Positions 17,079 through 24,448 of a DNA stretch of 32,358 bases are shown one piece after another. Made by a program: the position numbers and the translations under genes. Numbering within the stretch: the first letter of the stretch is position 1; every line of letters begins with the position of its first letter. The stretch covers positions 1-32,358 of the forward strand of contig JAHZBZ010000017.1 in assembly GCA_019423125.1 (NCBI GenBank). The letters run 5' to 3'. The notes beneath the pieces were generated by a model, which saw nothing but the letters and a program-made list of their open reading frames with translations, had not been told where the DNA came from and did not search any database. The DNA comes from Bacillota bacterium. Its GTDB lineage: Bacteria; Bacillota; Clostridia; Christensenellales; Borkfalkiaceae.

Positions 17079-18743
17079 ATGTCTGACATCGTAAACACTG
17101 CGCCCGAGACAAAAAAGCCGGGCAGGAGCGGACAGATCGTCCTGTCCCTTCTCATTTTTGCGGGTTTCGTCGTGCTCATGTTCGTTCCCGCATACTATGG
17201 ATTCAATGACAAATCGCTCTGGACGGTCTTTCTGAATCTCTTCAAGGGCGAATTCAAACCCGAGGGCTTTGCCGCGCTCGCGCTTTACGGCACCGTCGCG
17301 GCATATGTGGTGCTCCTCCTGTGCACCGTTGCCTCCATGCTGACGAGACGCACCGCCGCCGTCGTGCTCAACTACCTCAAAACGGTGGTCATGCTCGCGG
17401 CGACCGTGCTGATGATCTTCAGCTTCATCAAACAGGGGTCCGTCTTTGCGGACATCTTCTACGCGGAAAAGACTTTCGTACAGATCAACGCGACCGTCCT
17501 CTCCGTCTTCTTCGGCGTGCTTGCGCTCATCCTGCTCAACTTCTCCGTGTATAAAGGCATCGGCGCGGTCAAACTGGTCTACACCATCCTCGCCGCCGCA
17601 TTCTTTGCCTTCTCCTCGAAGGTCACCTTTATCGGAGGAGAGACGTTCAGCGGACTCTTCTCGTGGATTTCCCTCGGAGATTCGACGGTACAGGTGCTCA
17701 CCTCCTACGTCTTCCTCATCCTCGGCTGGGCGACGGTGTGCAACGTGGGGCTTGCCCTGCTCCCGCTCATCTTCCCCAAGACGGGCGTCATCGACATCAT
17801 CCGCAGTTTAGCGATGTTCCTGCTCTGCGCCGCGGCGTTCATCCTCCTGATCGTGGAGACCTCCGCCGCCGACGCGGTCAAACAGCACGGCACGCTCGGA
17901 TTCCTCATCCTCTCCGCCGTTCAGCTGATCTTCGCGATCACGGCAGTTACCGTCGTGCACAAGCGCAGAAAGGCGGCGAAAGCAGAAGCCGCAGAGGCCG
18001 CCGAGGCGGAAAAGACGGCCGCGGAGGAGACCCCGTTCGTCTTTGACGAAAATGATCAGATGGCAATGCGCGGCATGGAAAAACCCGCAGAAGCGGAGGC
18101 CGCTCCCGCCGCAGAGCCCGCGCAACCCGCACAGCCCGCGGCGCCCGCGATCGACCCCGTCATGGCGGCAGAGGCGAAACGCACCAACGACGTGTTCGAG
18201 GATGCGGCGCAGATGACCTTCGACGACCTTGCCGCGACGCAGGAAGAACCCGCGCCCGCCGCAGAGCCCGCCGCGGAAGCCGCCGCAGAGCCCGAACCCG
18301 AAAAGGTGGAAAAGCCGTTCAGCTACGAACAGGCACAATACGACAGCCGCTTCAACCGCGAGTACACCGACTACGCGCAGGACAGCAGGCAGGCACAGGA
18401 ACAGCAGGCGCAACAGGCGCAGCAGGCACAGTACGGTCAGCAGCCGCCCTATTACGCGAACGCGCCTTACGGTGCGCCCCCCTATTACGGCGCGGCGCCC
18501 CAGCCCAACTATTATGTGCCCGACGCCTTCCTCAGTCTCCTCACCGACGCGGAGCGCGCCGAGTTCGACAGGCTGTTCATCTCCCGCGTGTTCGGCGACA
18601 ACAAGCGCCTGCCCGCCTATCGCATCGGCGGGGACAACCGCGAGTTCTTCGTCAAGATCTTCGTGTTCATGGGAAGATACCGCAACGTCATCTCGGACGG
18701 TCTGCTCGAAAAGATCTACAATTACAGCAACTCCATCCGCTGA
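17079..18743 (+). CDS. Uncharacterised eight-segment membrane protein with low-complexity linker and C-terminal domain
   Basis: 554 residues; not recognised as a known family. Eight hydrophobic segments lie at about residues 19-40, 63-88, 92-117, 135-158, 161-180, 203-232, 238-260 and 271-293. Then comes a long cytoplasmic linker: Ala/Glu/Pro-rich (296-415), followed by a Gln-Ala run and a Gln/Tyr/Pro/Ala-rich stretch (about 430-480, with QQAQQAQQAQYGQQPPYY and NAPYGAPPYYGAAPQ). The last ~75 residues (DAFLSLLTDAERAEFDRLF onward) are ordered, charged and alpha-helical in pattern. Both the strong promoter and the clean terminators suggest a single-gene transcript. Possible roles include a membrane scaffold or envelope protein, but no function can be claimed. 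Confidence 0.85.
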   Translation: MSDIVNTAPETKKPGRSGQIVLSLLIFAGFVVLMFVPAYYGFNDKSLWTVFLNLFKGEFKPEGFAALALYGTVAAYVVLLLCTVASMLTRRTAAVVLNYLKTVVMLAATVLMIFSFIKQGSVFADIFYAEKTFVQINATVLSVFFGVLALILLNFSVYKGIGAVKLVYTILAAAFFAFSSKVTFIGGETFSGLFSWISLGDSTVQVLTSYVFLILGWATVCNVGLALLPLIFPKTGVIDIIRSLAMFLLCAAAFILLIVETSAADAVKQHGTLGFLILSAVQLIFAITAVTVVHKRRKAAKAEAAEAAEAEKTAAEETPFVFDENDQMAMRGMEKPAEAEAAPAAEPAQPAQPAAPAIDPVMAAEAKRTNDVFEDAAQMTFDDLAATQEEPAPAAEPAAEAAAEPEPEKVEKPFSYEQAQYDSRFNREYTDYAQDSRQAQEQQAQQAQQAQYGQQPPYYANAPYGAPPYYGAAPQPNYYVPDAFLSLLTDAERAEFDRLFISRVFGDNKRLPAYRIGGDNREFFVKIFVFMGRYRNVISDGLLEKIYNYSNSIR

Positions 18744-18753
18744 CAAGGCTTTC

Positions 18754-18818
18754 CCTGCGGCGCTTTGCCGCAGGAATATCAAGAGAACGACTGCGGGCGC
18801 GGCAAAATGCCGCGCCCG
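18754..18818 (+). terminator. Two tandem GC hairpins after the 554-aa protein gene
   Basis: The first stem is CCTGCGGC with GCCGCAGG (18754-18774, loop GCTTT), about 10 bases after the stop codon. The second is an 11-bp stem, CGGGCGCGGCA with its complement (18794-18818, loop AAA), followed by TATTTC. U-tracts are weak, so these probably assist the third hairpin. Confidence 0.6.
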
Positions 18819-18832
18819 TATTTCATGCGGAA

Positions 18833-18877
18833 GCGCCCGCGCGGCTATCTGCCGCGCGGGCGCCTCTTTTTCTTTTA
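18833..18877 (+). terminator. Main terminator of the 554-aa protein gene
   Basis: A 13-bp stem, GCGCCCGCGCGGC with its complement (loop TATCT), is followed by CTCTTTTTCTTTT. It ends just before the stop codon of the convergent oxidoreductase gene. Confidence 0.8.
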
Positions 18878-18882
18878 TCGCA

Positions 18883-20124
18883 TCACTGCGCGTTTTTTTC
18901 CGCGCGGCCGCGCATGTACTCGTCCATCGCGTCCGCGACCCTGCGCGAGACGTTGACCGCTTCGACCACCGTCTTTGCGCCCGTGACGACGTCGCCCGAG
19001 GCGAACACGCCCTCGCGCGTGGTCCTGCCGCAGTCGTCCACCGCGACCAGCCCCCTGCCCGTCACGTCTATGCCGCGCGTCGAGGAGACGATGACCGCGC
19101 GCGGGCCCTGCCCGATCGCGATGATCGCGCTGTCCGCTTCGAGCAGGCTCTCCGTGCCCGCGACGGGCAGGACGTTCCCCTTCTCGTCCTCGCGCGCGTC
19201 GGCGAGGATGACCCCCTCTTCGGTAAATTCGACCGTGCTCTTGCGAAAGAGCATGCGCGCGCCGTCCATGCGCGCGTATTCCGCTTCCACCTTCCGCGCG
19301 GTGATCTCCTCTTGCCCGCGGTTGAACACGATCGTCACCTCGCGGCTGCCGTGGCGGATGACGGTGCGGGCGACGTCCATCGCCGTGTTGCCCGCGCCGA
19401 TGACCGCGACGCGGTTGCCCAGCGCGTATACGTCGGGGTTGCGCAGGTAGTCGATCGCGTAATGCACGTTCCCGAGGCTCTCTCCCTTGAGCCCCAGCTT
19501 GCCCGGCCGCCAGACGCCCGTCCCGATAAAGATGGCGCCGAAGCCGTCCCGCTGAAGGTCGTCGATGGTGAGATTGGTGCCGATGGTCGTGTTTGGCCGC
19601 ACGACGATGCCGCAGGCGGCGAGCACGTCGCGCATGCGGACGAGCACCGACTTGGGCAGGCGGAATTCGGGGATGCCGTAGCGGAGCACGCCGCCGATGC
19701 GCTCGTTGCCCTCGAAGATGGTCACGCGGTAGCCGCGCCGCGAGAGCAGAAAGGCGATGGTGATGCCCGCAGGCCCCGAACCGATCACGGCGACCTTGCC
19801 CCGCCGTTCGGGCGGGAGCGTCGGCTTATACACGTTCAGGTAATAGTCAGAGATGTACTGCTCGATCTCGCTGATCTGCACAGGCGCGCCCTTTCTGCCC
19901 AGCACGCAATGCCCCTCGCACTGCGATTCCTGCGGGCAGATGTAGCTGCAGATGAGCGACAGCGGGTTGTTGGAAAAGAGAAGCTCGCCCGCCGCCTCGA
20001 TGCGGTTGTCCAGGAGCAGGCGGATGGCGTCGCGCACGGGCGTGCGCACGGGACAGCCCTGCGAGCACTGCGGGTTCTTGCACTGCAGACAGCGGCGCGC
20101 CTCGTCGATAATGTGTTTGCTCAT
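18883..20124 (-). CDS. GltD-like FAD- and Fe-S-dependent NAD(P)H oxidoreductase
   Basis: 413 residues. The N-terminal domain has eight cysteines in two groups (C12, C15, C20, C24 and C59, C63, C69, C73), the pattern that binds two [4Fe-4S] clusters in the small subunit of glutamate synthase and in dihydropyrimidine dehydrogenase. A first Rossmann motif GSGPAG (~112) binds FAD; a second, GAGNTAMD (~244), binds NAD(P)H. The end GVFASGDVVTGAKTVVEAV is the usual FAD-closing motif. It is shorter than typical GltD (about 470-490 residues). No large glutamate synthase subunit is near, so its electron acceptor is unknown; NfnB-like or stand-alone relatives exist. It follows pfp by 12 bases, with its ribosome binding site (GAGGAGGAA) overlapping the pfp stop. 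Confidence 0.87.
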   Translation of the reverse strand: MSKHIIDEARRCLQCKNPQCSQGCPVRTPVRDAIRLLLDNRIEAAGELLFSNNPLSLICSYICPQESQCEGHCVLGRKGAPVQISEIEQYISDYYLNVYKPTLPPERRGKVAVIGSGPAGITIAFLLSRRGYRVTIFEGNERIGGVLRYGIPEFRLPKSVLVRMRDVLAACGIVVRPNTTIGTNLTIDDLQRDGFGAIFIGTGVWRPGKLGLKGESLGNVHYAIDYLRNPDVYALGNRVAVIGAGNTAMDVARTVIRHGSREVTIVFNRGQEEITARKVEAEYARMDGARMLFRKSTVEFTEEGVILADAREDEKGNVLPVAGTESLLEADSAIIAIGQGPRAVIVSSTRGIDVTGRGLVAVDDCGRTTREGVFASGDVVTGAKTVVEAVNVSRRVADAMDEYMRGRAEKNAQ

Positions 20125-20136
20125 CGCTCTTCCTCC

Positions 20137-21366
20137 TCAGCGCAGGCGGATGTGATAGGGAAGCCCGTCCACATACATGGGCGTGAGCTCCGCCTGCACG
20201 AGCGGGTGCACATAGTCGAGGAAGGGACGGAGCATGCCCGTCCGCGTCTCGTTGACCCATTCGAGCGGCACCTTTTTCTCGTAGTTCGCAAGCTCCCCGA
20301 CGTCGTGCAGTTCGGTCGTGTATTGATAGGGATTGTCGGACAGCCTGCGGATGGTGACCGCCTTGCCCGTTTCCCCCGCCGCGGCGGCGAGCACCGCCCT
20401 GCCGCCCACCTGATACGCCTCGGTGATGTCCGTGCGGCTGGTGATGTGCCCCGCACAGCGCTGGAGGGTGGACAGCTCGATGCAGCGCGTCTTGGTCTCG
20501 AGATTGCGCGCGCACACGTTTGCGAGATAGCGCGCCGTGCCCGTCAGGTTCTTGTGCCCGAACGCGTCCACGCTGCGCACGTCGTCGGACAGCTCGCAGA
20601 CGTACCTGCCGTCCTCCAGTTTCACCCCTTCCGAGACGGCGATGACGATGCTCTGCTTTTTCTCCTGCATCCCGCGCACCTTCTCGACGAAACGGTCGAC
20701 ATGGAAGGGCACCTCGGGCAGGCAGATCATGTCCACCCCCTCGCAGTCCTCGCCCTTCGCGAGCGCCGCGGCGGCGGTCAGCCAGCCCGCGTTGCGCCCC
20801 ATGATCTCGACGATGGTCACATATTTGTTGCCGTACACCGTCGCGTCGCGGATGATCTCCTTCATCACCGTGGCGATGTACTTCGCCGCGCTCCCGTAGC
20901 CGGGGGTATGATCGGTCACCATCAGGTCGTTGTCAATGGTCTTTGGCACGCCGACGAACCGCACGGGGCTGCCGTGCGCCGCGCCGTAGCGCGACAGCTT
21001 GCAAATGGTGTCCATGCTGTCGTTCCCGCCGATGTAGAAGAACATCCCGATGTCCAGTTTGTCCAAAAGCGCGAAGATGCGCTCGTATTCGGAGGCGTCC
21101 TCTTCCGCGTCCCTGAGCTTGTAGCGGCAGCTCCCCAGAAAAGAGGAGGGCGTGCGCTTCAAGAGCTCGATCTCGAGCTCTCCCTTCAGCACGCCGTCCA
21201 GCTCGACGACGTCGCCGCGCAAAAGTCCCTCCACGCCGTGTTCCATGCCGTAGACCTTTGCCGCGCCCACCTTCTTCGCCGTCTGAAAGACACCCGCAAG
21301 GCTCGCGTTGATCACGCTCGTGGGCCCGCCCGACTGCCCTACGATCGCGTTCTTTCTTGCTTTCAT
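20137..21366 (-). CDS. pfp: Pyrophosphate-dependent 6-phosphofructokinase
   Basis: 409 residues, the length of PPi-type enzymes rather than the ~320 of classic bacterial ATP-PfkA. It reversibly phosphorylates fructose 6-phosphate with pyrophosphate in glycolysis/gluconeogenesis. GGND (113-116) replaces the GGDG of ATP enzymes and PKTIDND (141-147) has the lysine diagnostic of PPi use. MGRNAGW (189-195) binds the sugar phosphate. The N-terminal GQSGGPTSVINASL is typical. The gene begins with a ribosome binding site AAGGAGG set 12 bases upstream and is followed by the GltD-like gene in one transcript. PPi dependence saves ATP, as expected in a fermentative anaerobe. Confidence 0.93.
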   Translation of the reverse strand: MKARKNAIVGQSGGPTSVINASLAGVFQTAKKVGAAKVYGMEHGVEGLLRGDVVELDGVLKGELEIELLKRTPSSFLGSCRYKLRDAEEDASEYERIFALLDKLDIGMFFYIGGNDSMDTICKLSRYGAAHGSPVRFVGVPKTIDNDLMVTDHTPGYGSAAKYIATVMKEIIRDATVYGNKYVTIVEIMGRNAGWLTAAAALAKGEDCEGVDMICLPEVPFHVDRFVEKVRGMQEKKQSIVIAVSEGVKLEDGRYVCELSDDVRSVDAFGHKNLTGTARYLANVCARNLETKTRCIELSTLQRCAGHITSRTDITEAYQVGGRAVLAAAAGETGKAVTIRRLSDNPYQYTTELHDVGELANYEKKVPLEWVNETRTGMLRPFLDYVHPLVQAELTPMYVDGLPYHIRLR

Positions 21367-21416
21367 CCCCTTTTTCTTCCTCCTTTTTATCGGCGCTTCC
21401 CGCGCCTGTCGCTATC

Positions 21417-21445
21417 ATTATAGTCCCCCGCTTTCGTTCAGTCAA
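21417..21445 (-). promoter_or_regulatory. Promoter of pfp
   Basis: TTGACT and TATAAT are separated by 17 bases on the minus strand, about 50 bases before the pfp start. The -35 box touches the palindrome AATTGCAATT (21444-21453). Confidence 0.75.
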
Positions 21446-21453
21446 TTGCAATT
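21444..21453. promoter_or_regulatory. Palindrome AATTGCAATT near the pfp promoter
   Basis: This 10-bp perfect palindrome overlaps the upstream edge of the pfp -35 box and recurs at 21576-21585 in front of the GH2 gene; TATTGCAATT occurs at 32342-32351. It may be an operator shared by the two divergent genes. Chance is possible in AT-rich intergenic DNA. Confidence 0.35.
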
Positions 21454-21575
21454 TTTTTAAAGAACTATTGCATTTCTTCTTTCATTTTTTCCATGCGGGA
21501 GCAAGGGTACACAGGGAGCGCGGCAAAGGGAAAAAGGGGCGCGAAAGAAGTAAAAACGCAATGTTTCAAAAACAG

Positions 21576-21585
21576 AATTGCAATT
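21576..21585. promoter_or_regulatory. Palindrome AATTGCAATT overlapping the GH2 -35 box
   Basis: An identical 10-bp palindrome to the one at 21444-21453. It overlaps the first two bases of the GH2 -35 box, a position where a bound protein could block or help RNA polymerase. Confidence 0.35.
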
Positions 21586-21612
21586 GCGCCACGCAAAAAG
21601 CTATGTTATAAT
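21584..21612 (+). promoter_or_regulatory. Promoter of the GH2 glycosidase gene
   Basis: TTGCGC and TATAAT are separated by 17 bases, with an extended -10 (TGTTATAAT). The design is the same as for the surface-operon promoter at 9240-9268 and very close to the araC promoter at 31312-31340. The leader is about 50 bases. Confidence 0.75.
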
Positions 21613-21668
21613 TAATATGTCAAACAGATGCGACGGACAAGAAAAAGCGGAGGAAACGGAGGAAAAGC

Positions 21669-23609
21669 ATGAGAAGGATCATCAACATCAACGACGGCTG
21701 GAAGTTCGTGAAGGAAGACGTCGGCGCAGAACAGGCGGCGGGCGCGCCCGGGGAACGGGTGAACGTGCCGCACACCTGGAACGGCACGGACGGACAGGAC
21801 GGCGGCGACGACTACCTGCGCAAGCGGTGCTGGTATGTAAAGGAATTCGACGCGCCCGCACTCGCGGGAGACGAAAGGCTGTTCCTCGAATTCTGCGCGG
21901 TCAACTCGACGGCGGACGTCTGGCTGAACGGGCAGAAGATCGCCCATCACGACGGCGGCTACTCCCTCTTCCGCGCGGACGGCACGGAAGCGCTCAAAGA
22001 ACACAACGTCCTCGTCGTTTCGGCGGACAACCGCGCCAACGAACACGTGTACCCGCAGACGGCGGACTTCACTTTTTACGGCGGCATCTACCGCGACGTC
22101 AATCTCGTGATCGTTGGCGCCGACCACTTCTCGATGGACGGCGTATACGGCAACGGACTGAAGATCACCCCCACCGTACAGGGCACGCGCGGCACGCTGG
22201 ACGTGCAGGCGCGCGTGACGGGCGGCGGCAAGGTGCTTTTGCGCCTCTATGACGCCGAGGGCAAGCTCGTCTGCGAAGGCAGAGCGCCCCTCTCGGTCGA
22301 GAACGTGCGGCTGTGGAACGGCACGGACGACCCCTATCTCTACACGCTCGAGGCTGTGCTCGAAAAGGACGGCGCCGCCGCAGACAGCGTGCGCGAAGAG
22401 ATCGGCTTCCGCTTCTTCTCCTTTGACGAAAAACGCGGATTTCTGCTCAACGGGCGCGAATACCCCCTGCGCGGCGTGTGCCGCCACCAGGACAGGCCGG
22501 GCATCGGCAACGCGCTGACCGCAAAAGAGCACGAGGAGGACATCGCACTCATCCTCGAGATGGGCGCGACCACCATCCGCCTCGCGCATTACCAGCACGA
22601 CGAATATTTTTACAGGCTTTGCGACCGCGCGGGCCTCGTCGTCTGGGCGGAGATCCCCTACATCTCGCGCCACATGGACGGCGGCGACGAAAACGCCGTC
22701 TCGCAGATGCGCGAGCTGATCGGACAGAACTACAACCATCCCTGCATCGTGACCTGGGGCGTTTCCAACGAGATCACGATGAAGCGCGCGGGCAAGGACA
22801 GGCTCGCTTTCCACAAACAGCTCAACGCGCTGTGCAAGGAACTCGACCCGACACGTCCGACCGTCATCGCAAATTTTGTGATGTGCAGCGTGTTCAATCC
22901 CATCACGCACATCACCGACCTCGCTTCTTTCAATCTCTATTACGGCTGGTACGCGCCCTTCGCACCGCTGACGGGCGCCGTACTCAGTCTGTTCCACCTG
23001 CTCTACCCCGGGACCCCCGTCGGGCTTTCGGAGTACGGCGCGGAATGCATGCCCTCGCTGCACAGCGCACGCCCGCGCCGCGGCGACAGCACGGAAGAAT
23101 ATCAGGTCATCTACCACGAAAAGATCCTCAAATGCATCGAAAAGCGCCCCTGGCTCTGGGCGACGCATGTATGGAATATGTTCGACTTCGCCTCGGACGG
23201 CCGCAACCACGGCGGCGACCCCGGCAAGAACCACAAAGGGCTGGTCACCTTCGACAGAAAGGTCAAAAAGGACTCCTTCTATCTGTACAAGGCGCACTGG
23301 TCCAAAGAACCCTTCGTGCACATCGCGGGAAAGCGGTTTGAGAACCGCCATCAGAGCGTGACGCGCGTGGACGTCTTCTCAAATGCGGGAAAGGTCACGC
23401 TGACCGCGAACGGAAAACCCGTCCCCTGCTCGAAGACGGACGGAAAACACTTCACCTTTAAAGTGGCGCTTGAAAAGGACACCGCGCTCGTCGCGAAATG
23501 CGGCGAACTGCACGACGAATGCGTTCTGCACAAGGTAGACCGCCCCGACGAGAACTACCGCCTGCATACCCATTCCAACAACCACAGCTGGGAGAAAAAG
23601 AAAAAGTGA
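21669..23609 (+). CDS. Cytoplasmic GH2 family beta-glycosidase (beta-galactosidase or beta-glucuronidase)
   Basis: 646 residues with no signal peptide, so cytoplasmic. Domain order: jelly-roll sugar-binding domain (1-150), Ig-like domain (150-250), TIM barrel (255-540) and a C-terminal strand region. The acid/base is Glu368 (GVSNEI) and the nucleophile Glu455 (GLSEYGAE). An N-x-K triplet (N521-H-K523, in KNHKGLVTFDRK) sits where beta-glucuronidases hold their carboxylate-binding NxK motif, but many GH2 beta-galactosidases have a similar NDKGLVTYDRK, so it is not decisive. The nearby glucuronate pathway favours a hexuronide substrate. Ribosome binding site GGAGG with six-base spacing. The gene has its own promoter and terminator and is not in the uxu operon. 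Confidence 0.88.
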   Translation: MRRIININDGWKFVKEDVGAEQAAGAPGERVNVPHTWNGTDGQDGGDDYLRKRCWYVKEFDAPALAGDERLFLEFCAVNSTADVWLNGQKIAHHDGGYSLFRADGTEALKEHNVLVVSADNRANEHVYPQTADFTFYGGIYRDVNLVIVGADHFSMDGVYGNGLKITPTVQGTRGTLDVQARVTGGGKVLLRLYDAEGKLVCEGRAPLSVENVRLWNGTDDPYLYTLEAVLEKDGAAADSVREEIGFRFFSFDEKRGFLLNGREYPLRGVCRHQDRPGIGNALTAKEHEEDIALILEMGATTIRLAHYQHDEYFYRLCDRAGLVVWAEIPYISRHMDGGDENAVSQMRELIGQNYNHPCIVTWGVSNEITMKRAGKDRLAFHKQLNALCKELDPTRPTVIANFVMCSVFNPITHITDLASFNLYYGWYAPFAPLTGAVLSLFHLLYPGTPVGLSEYGAECMPSLHSARPRRGDSTEEYQVIYHEKILKCIEKRPWLWATHVWNMFDFASDGRNHGGDPGKNHKGLVTFDRKVKKDSFYLYKAHWSKEPFVHIAGKRFENRHQSVTRVDVFSNAGKVTLTANGKPVPCSKTDGKHFTFKVALEKDTALVAKCGELHDECVLHKVDRPDENYRLHTHSNNHSWEKKKK

Positions 23610-23640
23610 ACACACGGAATCATGAGATCCTCCAATAATG

Positions 23641-23682
23641 GCGATGGGCGTTCCCGAAAAGGGAACGCCCATTGCCTTTTTC
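23641..23682 (+). terminator. Terminator of the GH2 gene
   Basis: A 15-bp stem with one G-T pair (23641-23655 with 23661-23675, loop GAAAA) is followed by CTTTTT. It begins 31 bases after the GH2 stop codon. Confidence 0.88.
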
Positions 23683-23813
23683 CGCGCGCGCTTTTTGACG
23701 CCCCTCCCGCGTTTTTCCGACGCTTTCCCTGCCTTTCTGACTCCCGCCGCGTTTTACTCTTTGACACTTGCCGCGCGCGCTCTTTAATTCATCCCCCGCA
23801 TTTCTCGACGCCC
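23682..23813. repeat. Two diverged ~42-bp repeats in non-coding DNA
   Basis: CCGCGCGCGCT at 23682 and 23771 each begin a pyrimidine-rich unit of about 42 bases that ends in CGACGC. The copies are roughly three-quarters alike and 89 bases apart. The spacing is not a multiple of three, so it does not favour a coding repeat. No gene is seen here. Confidence 0.35.
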
Positions 23814-23957
23814 CCTCGCTTTTTACGATCTCCGAACGAGGCGCGCCCATGCTCCCCGAACATCCGCATTCTGCGCTTCCAAATGCCCGCATTTTGCTCT
23901 CAACGCCCCGTTTGCCTCCCGCCGAATTCTTTTATTCGGAAGGACGGCGCGGGGCGA

Positions 23958-24017
23958 TGCGGGGTTTTTTGCCCCGTATGCGCACATGCCCGCCCGCACA
24001 TCTGTGCGGGCGGGCAT
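23958..24017. other. Two adjacent hairpins in the non-coding gap
   Basis: The first is ATGCGGGG-TTTTTT-GCCCCGTAT around 23957-23979. The second has 15-base arms ATGCCCGCCCGCACA (23986-24000) and its complement (24003-24017), with A-rich sequence after it on the plus strand. Read on the minus strand the second has an A-rich leader. Neither is linked to a visible gene, so they may be terminators of an unseen transcript or dispersed palindromes. Confidence 0.5.
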
Positions 24018-24165
24018 AAAAAATCCGTTTTTCGGCGGGCGCATCAAACCTGAAGCGGCGGGCACCCCAACCCGAAAAGACAAGGAAGATCTGTTTGCAG
24101 GCGGGCAAGACCTGCCTGTACGGCTTTGCGCAAGACAGGCGGCAAAGTGCGCCGCGAATCGTTCG

Positions 24166-24193
24166 GGCACCGCACGGCCGCACCGCCGCACGA
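24166..24193 (+). repeat. Exact 28-bp direct repeat, copy 1
   Basis: The 28 bases here, starting GGCACCGCACGG and ending CGCCGCACGA, recur without change at 24331-24358, 165 bp away. The two copies flank the tandem ~50-bp repeat. Confidence 0.85.
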
Positions 24194-24218
24194 CACGCAC
24201 TGCCCCCCGCCGCCGTTC

Positions 24219-24330
24219 CCGCGCGCCGAATACGCCGCCAAAAACACCGCGGGCGCAAAATTTCCTCACGCGCGCCGAATGCGCCGCCAAAACACGCCCG
24301 CGAACGTAAAATTATCCCGCCCCGCCGAAT
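24219..24330 (+). repeat. Imperfect tandem repeat, unit about 49-50 bp
   Basis: Two full units and a partial third start near 24221, 24270 and 24319. Each contains CCGAAT (at 24226, 24275 and 24325) followed by GCCGCC or GCACCGC, then an A-rich run and AAAATT. Spacing is 49 then 50 bases. No reading frame with a ribosome binding site covers it. It may be a minisatellite or the remains of a duplicated site. Confidence 0.65.
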
Positions 24331-24358
24331 GGCACCGCACGGCCGCACCGCCGCACGA
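24331..24358 (+). repeat. Exact 28-bp direct repeat, copy 2
   Basis: Identical to 24166-24193. It directly joins the third CCGAAT of the tandem repeat, which suggests that the two repeat types arose together by duplication or slippage. Confidence 0.85.
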
Positions 24359-24372
24359 ATGCCCGACGCGCG

Positions 24373-24417
24373 CAAAAGAGAGCGCCTCCCGCGACGCGGA
24401 AGGCGCTCTCTTTTTTA
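24373..24417 (-). terminator. Terminator of the uxu operon, probably bidirectional
   Basis: The hairpin AGAGAGCGCC...GGCGCTCTCT (24377-24411, one mismatch) lies 32 bases after the kdgK stop. On the minus strand it ends in CTCTCTTTTG; on the plus strand in CTCTTTTTTATC. Confidence 0.8.
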
Positions 24418-24448
24418 TCGGATCGTATCGGATGTACAGTCAAATCGC

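Noticed and set aside
21612..23351. Long leftward open frame (579 codons) under the GH2 gene
   Set aside because: Antisense shadow of a gene with intact GH2 catalytic motifs; no ribosome binding site or known domain.
24166..24358. Repeats in the gap considered as a CRISPR array
   Set aside because: Only two exact 28-bp copies 165 bp apart, no regular spacers, and no cas genes nearby.
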